Shown here one piece after another: positions 1 through 6,514 of a DNA stretch of 20,732 bases. Origin of the DNA: UBA8437 sp963578885. Lineage in GTDB: Bacteria > Planctomycetota > Planctomycetia > Planctomycetales > Planctomycetaceae. The translations under genes and the position numbers were made by a program. The notes under the pieces were generated by a model, which ran no database searches, was not told the DNA's origin, and saw nothing but the letters and a program-made list of their open reading frames with translations. Each line of letters begins with the position of its first letter. Position 1 is the first letter of the stretch. Where the stretch lies: contig CAUZEQ010000053.1 in NCBI GenBank assembly GCA_963578885.1, positions 1 to 20,732 of the forward strand, in the 5' to 3' direction.

Positions 1-537
1 GATGATAGGCTCGGTGACGTTGGTGATGTCGTCGTCATTGATCGCGGAGTCGCTGGCCGCGTCCAGGTCCAGAGCGTCCGGAGCGTCCGGAGCGGTGGTG
101 TCGATGGTGATAGATAACCCGGGTGACGCAGCGCTTTCACCACCTCCATCATTTGCCGTGGCCGTGATCACGTAAGAACCGTCGACGAGGGCCGACGACG
201 AGACAATGTAGATTCCCGACTCTGCTGTTGCCGTACCCACCTCGACGCCGTCAGCAAACAACCTAACCAGGTCCCCAGTCGTAGCGCTACCAATAAATGC
301 TGGTGTTTGATTGCTGGTGTTGTTGTCAGAATTCGAGATCCCGGTGTCGTGGGGAGCGATCAGATCTGGGGCCGACGGAATCGCTGAAAGCAGCGTTCGG
401 TCTTCCAAGAGTTCGGCAACGGACCCAAGAGTATCATGGGTCCGTAGACTCCCTAGGGCTCCCTGGCGTCGAAAGGAACGCCGCTTCAACATCAAGCGGT
501 TATCGCGGAAAGACCTAAGCCAGTGCCTGAACAACAT
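1..537 (-). CDS. Large surface/extracellular protein with LEPR-XLL-type N-terminus and Ig-like repeats (partial, 3' end outside window)
   Basis: The frame is open from an ATG at 537 to the window edge (179 residues seen), so the C-terminus is missing. The N-terminus is Arg-rich (about residues 1-33) and is followed by LEDRTLLS at 44-51, the planctomycete LEPR-XLL-type motif found at the start of giant exported proteins. Residues 57-150 look like one bacterial Ig-like repeat (it begins PDLIAPHDTGISNSD and ends ITIDTTAP), and a second repeat starts near 151 (DAPDALDLDAASDSAINDDD). Such repeats usually occur in long cell-surface or adhesion proteins. The start is supported by AAGGA about 7 bases upstream. 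Base composition appears less GC-rich than in the neighbouring genes. Function beyond surface location cannot be read from this fragment. Confidence 0.8.
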   Translation of the reverse strand, partial: MLFRHWLRSFRDNRLMLKRRSFRRQGALGSLRTHDTLGSVAELLEDRTLLSAIPSAPDLIAPHDTGISNSDNNTSNQTPAFIGSATTGDLVRLFADGVEVGTATAESGIYIVSSSALVDGSYVITATANDGGGESAASPGLSITIDTTAPDAPDALDLDAASDSAINDDDITNVTEPII

Positions 538-557
538 TCTGTTTTCCTTGGTCTCGT

Positions 558-576
558 GGCCACATTACCAGTGGCC
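558..576 (-). promoter_or_regulatory. Perfect 6-bp inverted repeat in the leader of the surface-protein gene
   Basis: GGCCAC and GTGGCC flank a 7-base spacer, 21 bases upstream of the ATG at 537 and just ahead of its ribosome binding site. It could be a leader hairpin or an operator. It has no T-run, so it is not a convincing terminator. No good sigma-70 promoter is visible in the 223-base gap (538-760), which otherwise holds nothing I can name. Confidence 0.25.
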
Positions 577-760
577 TGAACACGGGAATTTGAATAACGG
601 CCAATCGCACCTGGCGAAGAACCAAGTGACCAGTTCCGAATCGAGTCCGTGACATACTACGGAAATCAACAAGCGGGCAGCAAGCCACGCACAGTTCGCG
701 CCAATTAGGCAAGAATTGTCCCAAGAGTGCAAGCTACCGAGGGTCCGTATTGCTCGCAAG

Positions 761-1924
761 TTACCAAAAGTCCGTAAACGGTAACCGGAGTGGATTCGTC
801 CTGATCCCCCCGATCTCGCTCTTCCTGAGCCGTTCCCAATCGAGTTCGACCCCGTGTCCGGGCCGATCGGGGACCAATGCCTGGCCGTCTGAAATCACCA
901 GCGGGTTGGCGATAAAGCGTTCGAGACCGAAGCCGTGGACCTCGAGAAAGCTGGCGTGGTCGATGGCGGCCAGCAGGTGGACGTGCAGGTCGTGGACGCC
1001 GTGCGTGGTGATCGGCAGGTCGTGCTCGGCTGACAGCCGGGCGACCTCAAGCCAGGGGGTGATGCCGCCGAGGGTCGCCACGTCGGGCTCGGGGTAGGAG
1101 ACTCCACCCCGGTTGATCAACTCGCGGAACTCGGCCACCGAGTGCAGGTTCTCGCCGGCGGCGATCGGCAGACCGCCCTCGTCGGCGATCCTCGCGTGGC
1201 CGTCCCAGTCCTCGGGCGACGTCGGCTCTTCGAGCCAGACCAGGCCCAGGCCATCGAGCGCCCGGGCCGCGGTGATCGCCTCGTCGACCGACCACCGCAT
1301 ATTCGCGTCGACCATCAGCGGGATCTCCGGGCCCAGCAGTCTGCGCATCGCCGTCACCCGCTCGACGTCCTCGGCCAGTTGCGGACGACCGACCTTCATC
1401 TTGATTGCCCGGAAGCCCGAGTCGAGTCGACCCCGGGTCCGTTCCAACAGCAGCTCGATAGGATCCTCGAGATCGATGCCGCCGGCGTAGGGGGTGACGA
1501 TTGGAGGAGAATCGGCCCCGGTGAGCCACCCGACCGTCTCTCGCAGATGCTGCCACAACGGTCGCCCGGCTCGGCGAGCCTGCAGGTCCCACAACGCGAT
1601 GTCGACGGCCGCCATGGCAAAACTGGCGACTCCGCCCCGGCCCACCCAGTGCAGCCGCCACCACATCTGCTGCCACCGCTCGCCGATCCCGTCGGCCGGT
1701 TGGCCTACCAGCCAGTCAGCCAGGTCGTCCTGCAGCAGGGCCAGCACCGCCGTGCCACCCCGACCCAGCGTGAACGTGTAGCCCAGTCCCGTGGCCCCCT
1801 CGGAGTCGATGACACGGGCGGTGATCAACTGGAAAGCCACCATCGTCCCGTGCGTCGAATCGGTGACGGCCATCGGCAGCGGGATGTGGAAACAGTCGGC
1901 CCGGACAGACTGTATCCAGGTCAC
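761..1924 (-). CDS. Enolase-superfamily enzyme, mandelate racemase/muconate lactonizing type (acid-sugar dehydratase-like)
   Basis: Protein of 387 residues with the full mandelate racemase-type layout: an N-terminal capping domain, then a barrel carrying K175-x-K177 (AIKMKVG), metal ligands D206 (VDAN), E232 or E233 (LEEP) and E258 (AAGEN), D281, and a catalytic-type H308 (THGVHDLH). The order and wording resemble L-talarate/galactarate dehydratases, so abstraction of a proton alpha to a sugar-acid carboxylate, probably with loss of water, is the likely chemistry. The substrate is not certain. The start is GTG, 4 bases after the stop of the preceding gene, which points to translational coupling rather than an independent Shine-Dalgarno. 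The protein looks cytoplasmic (no signal peptide). The family call is firm; the substrate is inference. Confidence 0.88.
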   Translation of the reverse strand: MTWIQSVRADCFHIPLPMAVTDSTHGTMVAFQLITARVIDSEGATGLGYTFTLGRGGTAVLALLQDDLADWLVGQPADGIGERWQQMWWRLHWVGRGGVASFAMAAVDIALWDLQARRAGRPLWQHLRETVGWLTGADSPPIVTPYAGGIDLEDPIELLLERTRGRLDSGFRAIKMKVGRPQLAEDVERVTAMRRLLGPEIPLMVDANMRWSVDEAITAARALDGLGLVWLEEPTSPEDWDGHARIADEGGLPIAAGENLHSVAEFRELINRGGVSYPEPDVATLGGITPWLEVARLSAEHDLPITTHGVHDLHVHLLAAIDHASFLEVHGFGLERFIANPLVISDGQALVPDRPGHGVELDWERLRKSEIGGIRTNPLRLPFTDFW

Positions 1925-1928
1925 CAGG

Positions 1929-2429
1929 TCACCGGATCGACACCTGCACGAAATGGCGATCGAGTTCGATTGGTCGATCGAGGATCTGTCGCTTGGCCCG
2001 TTCGAGGATCTGCTTCAGCCGGGCGCGGGTCACGTCGTTGGCCGGGTAGATGATCGGGATCGACTTCCTGCGACCCTTGTCCACGAACCGCCACCCCGGC
2101 ACCACCCACGCTCCATCGCCATCGGGCGAGAGAGGCATCAGGCAACTGTCGTTGGCCTGCAGCGTGGCGATCACCTCCTCGAGGTTCGTGACCGTGATCA
2201 CCTCGGATGGCGGTTCGAGGCGATCGGCTGCATAGACTCGGACCACTTCAACCGAATCGGCACCTTCGGCTGGCCGGGCTTCGATGATCAGACGTGCGTC
2301 GAGGATCTGCGAGACATTCAGTACGGCCGGATTGGACGTCAATGCCGCCATCAGGGCCAGTGAAATCCACCATGCCAGGGCCACTCCGAAGACCGACGTC
2401 AGGGTGACGCGAGACGGTAAGGCCGGCAT
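1929..2429 (-). CDS. Small membrane-anchored protein of unknown function
   Basis: I do not recognise this 166-residue protein. It begins with a short basic stretch and one hydrophobic segment at about 10-31 (VFGVALAWWISLALMAAL), consistent with an N-terminal membrane anchor or uncleaved signal. The rest is soluble, with alternating strand- and helix-like stretches and a basic helix near the C-terminus (TRARLKQILERAKRQILDR). Its ATG at 2429 shares one base with the stop of the Minf_1886-family gene (TGATG), and its stop is followed 4 bases later by the enolase-superfamily start. It is therefore very probably co-translated with both. The tight coupling and consistent coding frame make it a real gene; its function is unknown. 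Confidence 0.75.
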   Translation of the reverse strand: MPALPSRVTLTSVFGVALAWWISLALMAALTSNPAVLNVSQILDARLIIEARPAEGADSVEVVRVYAADRLEPPSEVITVTNLEEVIATLQANDSCLMPLSPDGDGAWVVPGWRFVDKGRRKSIPIIYPANDVTRARLKQILERAKRQILDRPIELDRHFVQVSIR

Positions 2430-2902
2430 CAGGGGCCCTGATGAGAGAACGCCGGTGACGTGTCGATCTCGTACTCGAGATCAAATGCACGCTCGAACGA
2501 ATACACCTCGGCGAAGTCGCTGAGCTGGTCGTGATCGGTCTTGTACATCTCACCCCGATCAATCAACTCGAACACCATCCGGCCCCAGTCCTCGGTGTTA
2601 CCAATCCCCCAGTGATCGAACACCCGCATCGTCATCAGGCCGAACTGGTCCAACGCGTAAAGACGGATCCCCTCGAGCAACTCCTGCCCGGTCACATGCT
2701 GCGACTCGTCGGGCATCCCCGGTTCCGGTTCCGGTTCCGGTTCTGGTTCTGGTTCTGGTTCTGGTTCAGACTGCTGCTGCGGGCCGCTGCTGGTCAAGCG
2801 TGGCGTGTGGTGCACCGTGAAGCGCAACGCAACCTTCAGGAATTCGTACGCGTCCGGATGAAACAGCGGACGCAGCGAAATGTCACGAAGCGGTCGGTTC
2901 AT
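2429..2902 (-). CDS. Minf_1886-family conserved protein with Glu-Pro repeat insert
   Basis: Matches, from memory, the planctomycete/verrucomicrobial conserved family named after Minf_1886: an N-terminal block with HPDAYEFLKVALRFTV, then GQELLEGIRLYALDQFGLM, then the diagnostic WGIGNTEDWGRMVFELID and a C-terminal block ending near EVYSFERAFDLEYEID. Function is unknown; the lack of signal peptide suggests a cytoplasmic protein. I chose the ATG at 2902 (157 residues) because the family block begins right after it; an upstream GTG at 2962 would add 20 unconserved-looking residues. Between the two family blocks lies a run of eight Glu-Pro pairs, an insertion encoded by a hexamer repeat. The stop overlaps the next start as TGATG. 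Confidence 0.85.
   Translation of the reverse strand: MNRPLRDISLRPLFHPDAYEFLKVALRFTVHHTPRLTSSGPQQQSEPEPEPEPEPEPEPEPGMPDESQHVTGQELLEGIRLYALDQFGLMTMRVFDHWGIGNTEDWGRMVFELIDRGEMYKTDHDQLSDFAEVYSFERAFDLEYEIDTSPAFSHQGP
2721..2768. repeat. In-frame hexanucleotide microsatellite, 8 units
   Basis: Eight consecutive units of GGTTCC, GGTTCT or GGTTCA (plus strand) encode (Glu-Pro)8 in the Minf_1886-family gene. The three GGTTCC units come first, then four GGTTCT, then one GGTTCA. Slippage here would change protein length without shifting frame. Confidence 0.95.
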
Positions 2903-2980
2903 CCCAAACTCACAGACATCTCCAGGACTCCGATTCCCGACGCTCCCCCTGGACGAATCCACACGTCCCGATCGAGAATT

Positions 2981-2996
2981 CCGGCACCCGTGCCGG
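2981..2996 (-). other. Short GC hairpin between the PSP1-type and Minf_1886 genes
   Basis: CCGGCA, a CCCG loop, and TGCCGG. No U-tract follows on either strand, so it is a weak terminator candidate at best. It sits just downstream of the expected start point of the candidate promoter at 3006-3034, so it could equally be a hairpin at the 5' end of the Minf_1886 transcript. Confidence 0.3.
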
Positions 2997-3005
2997 TTGA
3001 CTCCG

Positions 3006-3034
3006 ATTATACACCCCGACGGGTCCAGCCTGAA
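3006..3034 (-). promoter_or_regulatory. Candidate sigma-70-type promoter for the Minf_1886 operon
   Basis: On the minus strand a perfect TATAAT (3011-3006) is preceded at 17 bases by TTCAGG, a half-matching -35 box. It lies in the 135-base gap after the PSP1-type gene and about 100 bases upstream of the ATG at 2902. The perfect -10 in otherwise GC-rich DNA is the main support. Confidence 0.4.
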
Positions 3035-3037
3035 GTA

Positions 3038-4177
3038 TCAGTTTTGCTCGGTCGACTCATCCGACGGCGCCGCACCCGTCTCCCCGTCGCTCTCATCGGA
3101 TGCCGATTCCGGCGACGGACCCGATTCGGTGCTCTCGGCTGACTCGCTCGACCCGGTCAACTCGGCCGACTCGACACTTGGGGACCCGGCTTGTGAGGCC
3201 TGGTCCTCTGCCGGCTGTTCGGCCGAGGCTTCACTGTCTGAGGACTCTGCCCCTTCAGCCTCCGGAGGACTCTCGGGTCGTTTCTGTCGAGTGTCGGGTT
3301 GAGCATCGGGTTTGCCACCGGGCTGCCGAGGGGATCCGCCCTTTGCGTCTCCTCCCCCACCCCCCTTCGAGACGACCATGACGATTTCGGAGAGGTCGAC
3401 GATGGCGGTCCGCTTGTCTTCGAAGGCGACGACGACTTTTTTCGCAAGGATTTCCTGTGCGACCACTCGGCCCTGCCCGCTGCGGGTGATCACCGTCGCT
3501 CCGACCCGAGGCAACTCGCGGCGATACTCCTCGTACGTATCAAACTCGTATCTCAGGCAACACTTCAGCCGCCCACAGCGGCCGGAGATCTTGTTGGGGT
3601 CGAGCGTGGCCTTTTGCAGCTTGGCCATCTTCATCGACACCGGTGGCATCGATTTCAGGTGAGTGTTGCAGCAGACCGGCTTGCCGCAATCGCCGTAATC
3701 AGCCAGCAGTTTCGCCTCGTCGCGGACTCCGATCTGACGCATCTCGATCCGCGTCTTGTATCTCTGGGCCAGCGACTTGACCAGCTCGCGGAAGTCGACC
3801 CGTTGCTCGGCGAGGTAATAGAAGATGATCCGTTCACCGCCGAAGAGGTGTTCGACATCGACCAATTGCATCTGCAGCTTGCGTTCGCGGATCAGGTCGT
3901 TGCACCCATCGAACTCGACACGTTCGCGTCGCCTGACGTCGTCGAGGTGACGGAAGTCGTCGTCGGAGGCCTTTCTGAGTATGCGGCCTCGCGACTCGCG
4001 GTGCCCCATGACCTTGCGGGCCCGATCCGATGACTCGCCCAAGACCTCGCCCCACTCCATCCCCCGGTCGCTCTTGATCACCACCTGGGTGGATCTCTGG
4101 TGAGCCTTCCCGTCGTGGACGGTGAACTCCGCCACGGTGCGGTTTGAGCCGAATCGGACGATGTAACGGTTGCTCAT
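3038..4177 (-). CDS. PSP1-domain (RicT/YaaT-like) protein with acidic C-terminal tail
   Basis: 379 residues. The central region (about 80-270) matches the PSP1 C-terminal domain, including two cysteine clusters, C164-x4-C169-C170 (CGKPVCC) and C201-x4-C206-C207 (CGRLKCC). In Bacillus the homologue RicT (YaaT) belongs to the Fe-S-containing RicA-RicF-RicT complex that affects RNA processing and development; whether this protein does the same is inference. The gene lies directly downstream of holB, the same order as holB-yaaT in Bacillus. From about residue 271 the protein continues as a Gly-, then Ser/Glu-rich tail of about 110 residues, probably disordered, which the Bacillus protein lacks as far as I recall. 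It starts at ATG 4177, 50 bases after the holB stop. No signal peptide is seen, so cytoplasmic. Confidence 0.88.
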   Translation of the reverse strand: MSNRYIVRFGSNRTVAEFTVHDGKAHQRSTQVVIKSDRGMEWGEVLGESSDRARKVMGHRESRGRILRKASDDDFRHLDDVRRRERVEFDGCNDLIRERKLQMQLVDVEHLFGGERIIFYYLAEQRVDFRELVKSLAQRYKTRIEMRQIGVRDEAKLLADYGDCGKPVCCNTHLKSMPPVSMKMAKLQKATLDPNKISGRCGRLKCCLRYEFDTYEEYRRELPRVGATVITRSGQGRVVAQEILAKKVVVAFEDKRTAIVDLSEIVMVVSKGGGGGDAKGGSPRQPGGKPDAQPDTRQKRPESPPEAEGAESSDSEASAEQPAEDQASQAGSPSVESAELTGSSESAESTESGPSPESASDESDGETGAAPSDESTEQN

Positions 4178-4210
4178 GGCAGTCGAGTCACCAACGGGGT
4201 AGTCGCGGAG

Positions 4211-4241
4211 AGTATACCATTGCCGTATCAGGGCGTGCCAA
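4211..4241 (-). promoter_or_regulatory. Candidate internal promoter ahead of the PSP1-type gene
   Basis: On the minus strand TTGGCA (4241-4236) and TATACT (4216-4211) are separated by 19 bases, each one base off consensus. The -35 box overlaps the last codons of holB and the -10 lies 34 bases before the ATG at 4177. The spacing is longer than ideal, so this is tentative. Confidence 0.3.
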
Positions 4242-5310
4242 TACGCGACCTGCGGGCGAGTTCATCGATGAAGGCTTCGAGGGCCAACGGCAGCATCACG
4301 TTGGCCATCGGGTCGCGTTCGGCATCGAGGCAGCGGTCGAGCATCGAGGCGACTCGATCGATCGCCGCCGTATCACCTTGGGCCAGTGTCTCGCACAACT
4401 TCGCAACCTCGGGGATCGCCGGAGTGTCATCGGCACCGGCCAGGACTCGCAGCACCGACCGATAGAACTCGATCGCAAACCGGGCCACCCACGTGGCGTT
4501 GACCCGCTTGGAGTGCGAATCGCTGCCCAACGCCTCCCAGTCGGCCACCACCTCCTCGGTCATCGGCAACGGGTCCAACGGCATCCGGGACAGGTGGCGA
4601 TAAAGCGTCTCCCGCAGAGATCTCATCTCCGGGTTCACCATCAACGCAGCGGTCACCATGCTGCCATCGGCCAATCCGGCGGCCAATTCGGCCTCGTCCC
4701 TGTCCGCGGCCACCTGGGTGTCGACCAGCAACTCGGCCACATCCGACTGTCTGAGTGCCGAAAACCTTACCAGCTGGCATCTCGAGCGAATCGTGTCCCG
4801 GATCTCGGTTTCGGATCCGGCGATGAGCAAGAGGACCGAGTGAGCGGGGGGTTCTTCGAGCGTCTTGAGCAGTGCGCTGTAGCCGTCGCGTTCGAGGTGA
4901 TCGGCGTCGTCGAGAATTGCCACACGACGGGTGTGCACCATCGGCGACAGCGACAGGTCGTAACACAATCCGGCCCGTCCGCGTGACTCTCGATCACCGA
5001 CCAGCAGGCTGATCGGCACCACGTTCTTCCCCTCGGGCAGCCCCACCTCGAGCAGGTCGGGGTGCGATCCGGCGGCGATCTGCTTGCACGAGCGGCACCC
5101 GCCACACGCTTCGAGCACCGCGGGATCGGTATCCGGGCAGAGCAGGCAGGCGGCCAGGCAGAGCGCAAATCGCTTCTTGCCAATCCCCTCGGGTCCGACC
5201 AGCAGGTAGGCGTGTCCGAGTCGTCCGGCAGCGAGGATCGCCTCGAAGTGCTCACGCTGCGCCCGGTGGCCACGCAATTGAGACCAGCTCGAGGCCTGCT
5301 CGACGCTCAC
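4228..5310 (-). CDS. holB: DNA polymerase III delta-prime subunit (clamp loader)
   Basis: 360 residues with the AAA+ clamp-loader layout: Walker A-like GPEGIGKK at 39-46, a zinc-binding module with C58, C69, C72 and C75 (CGGCRSC), a Walker B-like DDAD at 134-137, and a sensor-type SRC at 176-178. Delta-prime helps load the beta sliding clamp at the replication fork together with delta and gamma/tau. The second residue after the P-loop lysine is Lys instead of Ser/Thr, in keeping with delta-prime often being a non-hydrolysing subunit. The start is GTG at 5310, overlapping the stop of the lipoyl-domain gene by four bases (GTGA). Neighbours fit the common holB-PSP1 pairing; linkage to lipA/lipB-type genes is less usual. 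Confidence 0.92.
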   Translation of the reverse strand: MSVEQASSWSQLRGHRAQREHFEAILAAGRLGHAYLLVGPEGIGKKRFALCLAACLLCPDTDPAVLEACGGCRSCKQIAAGSHPDLLEVGLPEGKNVVPISLLVGDRESRGRAGLCYDLSLSPMVHTRRVAILDDADHLERDGYSALLKTLEEPPAHSVLLLIAGSETEIRDTIRSRCQLVRFSALRQSDVAELLVDTQVAADRDEAELAAGLADGSMVTAALMVNPEMRSLRETLYRHLSRMPLDPLPMTEEVVADWEALGSDSHSKRVNATWVARFAIEFYRSVLRVLAGADDTPAIPEVAKLCETLAQGDTAAIDRVASMLDRCLDAERDPMANVMLPLALEAFIDELARRSRIGTP

Positions 5311-5591
5311 GTCACCGGCCCCGTTTCCGATTCGGTGTCCCTGTCGAAGTCCGTGTCCGTGGCAATAAGGCCCAGGATGTCGCCCACCGCGACCGTGGTG
5401 TCCAGCGGCTTGTCGATTCGCGTCAGACGACCGGACAGCGGAGCGGACACATCGAACGTCGATCCCGCCGTGACCAGCTCGACCACCCGGTCACCTCGAT
5501 CAACCAGCTCACCGATATCAACCAGCCAGCAGCTGACCGTGAGCGAAGCGTGTCCGGCTCCGATTTCAGGCAACCTGATCGGCGCGCCCAT
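5307..5591 (-). CDS. Small lipoyl/biotinyl-domain protein lacking the attachment lysine
   Basis: 94 residues, essentially one lipoyl-type barrel: it starts with IRLPEIG as E2 lipoyl domains do, has the WLVDIGELVDRGD strand-turn, and the hairpin region VVELVTAGSTFDVSAPLSG that aligns with the usual DKA hairpin and the following Pro-x-x-Gly. At the place of the modified lysine there is Gly43, and the only lysine in the protein (K61) lies well past the hairpin. It therefore cannot carry lipoate or biotin in the normal way. A short acidic tail follows. It sits between lipA (TGATG overlap) and holB (GTGA overlap), so it is probably co-translated with both. Its role is unknown: decoy, scaffold or regulator of lipoyl metabolism are possibilities, all inference. 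Confidence 0.8.
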   Translation of the reverse strand: MGAPIRLPEIGAGHASLTVSCWLVDIGELVDRGDRVVELVTAGSTFDVSAPLSGRLTRIDKPLDTTVAVGDILGLIATDTDFDRDTESETGPVT

Positions 5592-6514
5592 CAGTGGGTC
5601 TCACCGGACACCTCGCGTGCCAGGCCATCTGCCCACTCGCTGGCCATTTCACCGGCGTGGTAACTGGAACGCACAAACGGCCCGCTGGCGACCATGCCGA
5701 ATCCCAGCTTCCGCACCAGTCTCCCGATCTCGTCGAATTCCTCCGGCGGCACGAATCGTTCCACCGGCAGGTGTTCGGGCGAGGGCTGCAGGTACTGGCC
5801 GATGGTGATCATCTGGCATCCGACCGCTCTGAGGTCGGCGCAGACCTCGAGGACTTCCTCGAGCGTTTCACCGAGTCCGAGCATCAGGCCGCTCTTGGTC
5901 GGGATTTCCGGTCGCCGGTCCCTGACTCGAGCGAGCAGATCGAGAGTTCTCTGGTACTCGGCGTTGCGGCGGACCCGGTGGTAGAGTCTCGGCACGGTCT
6001 CGGTGTTGTGGTTGAAGACATCGGGGCTGGCTTGCAGCACGCGGTCGATGGCCGCGTTGTTGCCCAGGAAGTCCGGCGTGAGCACTTCGACGGCGGCTCC
6101 GGTGAGTTCCCGGACGGCCAGCACGCAGTGGTAAAAGTGATCGGCTCCCCCATCGGGCAGGTCGTCTCGAGTGACGGAGGTGATGACGACGTGCGAGAGT
6201 CCCAATCGTCTTGCCGCTTCGGCAAGCCGTTGGGGTTCGTCGGATTCAACCGTTTCGGTTTTCCCCTTCGGCACGCTGCAGAAACCGCAGGGCCGCGTGC
6301 AGACGTTGCCCAGGATCATGAAGGTCGCCGTCTGCTGGCTCCAGCACTCGGTCCGATTCGGGCAGCGAGCACTCTCGCAGACCGTCTGCAGCCGCAGGTC
6401 CGTCAGGATCCCCTCGGTCAGCAGCATGCCCGGTTCGGGCATCGGTCGCTTCAGCCACCGCGGCAGCCGCCGCTTCGGGCGTTCGAGAACCGGCGGAAGC
6501 TCAGGCGGGGACAT
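5591..6514 (-). CDS. lipA: Lipoyl synthase (radical SAM)
   Basis: 307 residues, the usual length. It contains both Fe-S binding patterns of LipA: the auxiliary cluster motif CESARCPNRTEC and the radical-SAM motif CTRPCGFC, plus the C-terminal RSSYHAGE that supplies the serine ligand. It inserts two sulfur atoms into octanoyl chains already attached to lipoyl domains, in the cytoplasm, to make lipoate for 2-oxoacid dehydrogenases and the glycine cleavage system. All key residues are present. The start is ATG at 6514, 14 bases inside the 3' end of the lipB-like gene, and the stop shares one base with the next start. It is the canonical member of a cluster whose lipB-like and lipoyl-domain neighbours are both degenerate. 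Confidence 0.96.
   Translation of the reverse strand: MSPPELPPVLERPKRRLPRWLKRPMPEPGMLLTEGILTDLRLQTVCESARCPNRTECWSQQTATFMILGNVCTRPCGFCSVPKGKTETVESDEPQRLAEAARRLGLSHVVITSVTRDDLPDGGADHFYHCVLAVRELTGAAVEVLTPDFLGNNAAIDRVLQASPDVFNHNTETVPRLYHRVRRNAEYQRTLDLLARVRDRRPEIPTKSGLMLGLGETLEEVLEVCADLRAVGCQMITIGQYLQPSPEHLPVERFVPPEEFDEIGRLVRKLGFGMVASGPFVRSSYHAGEMASEWADGLAREVSGETH

Noticed and set aside
297..652. Two short plus-strand open frames (73 and 113 codons)
   Set aside because: They lie opposite the start and leader of the surface-protein gene, which carries a clear LEDRTLLS motif; the short frames show no domains.
761..782. GTTACC...GGTAAC inverted repeat at the 3' end of the enolase-superfamily gene
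   Set aside because: Six-base arms with a long spacer overlapping the coding end and no T-run; chance is the simpler explanation.
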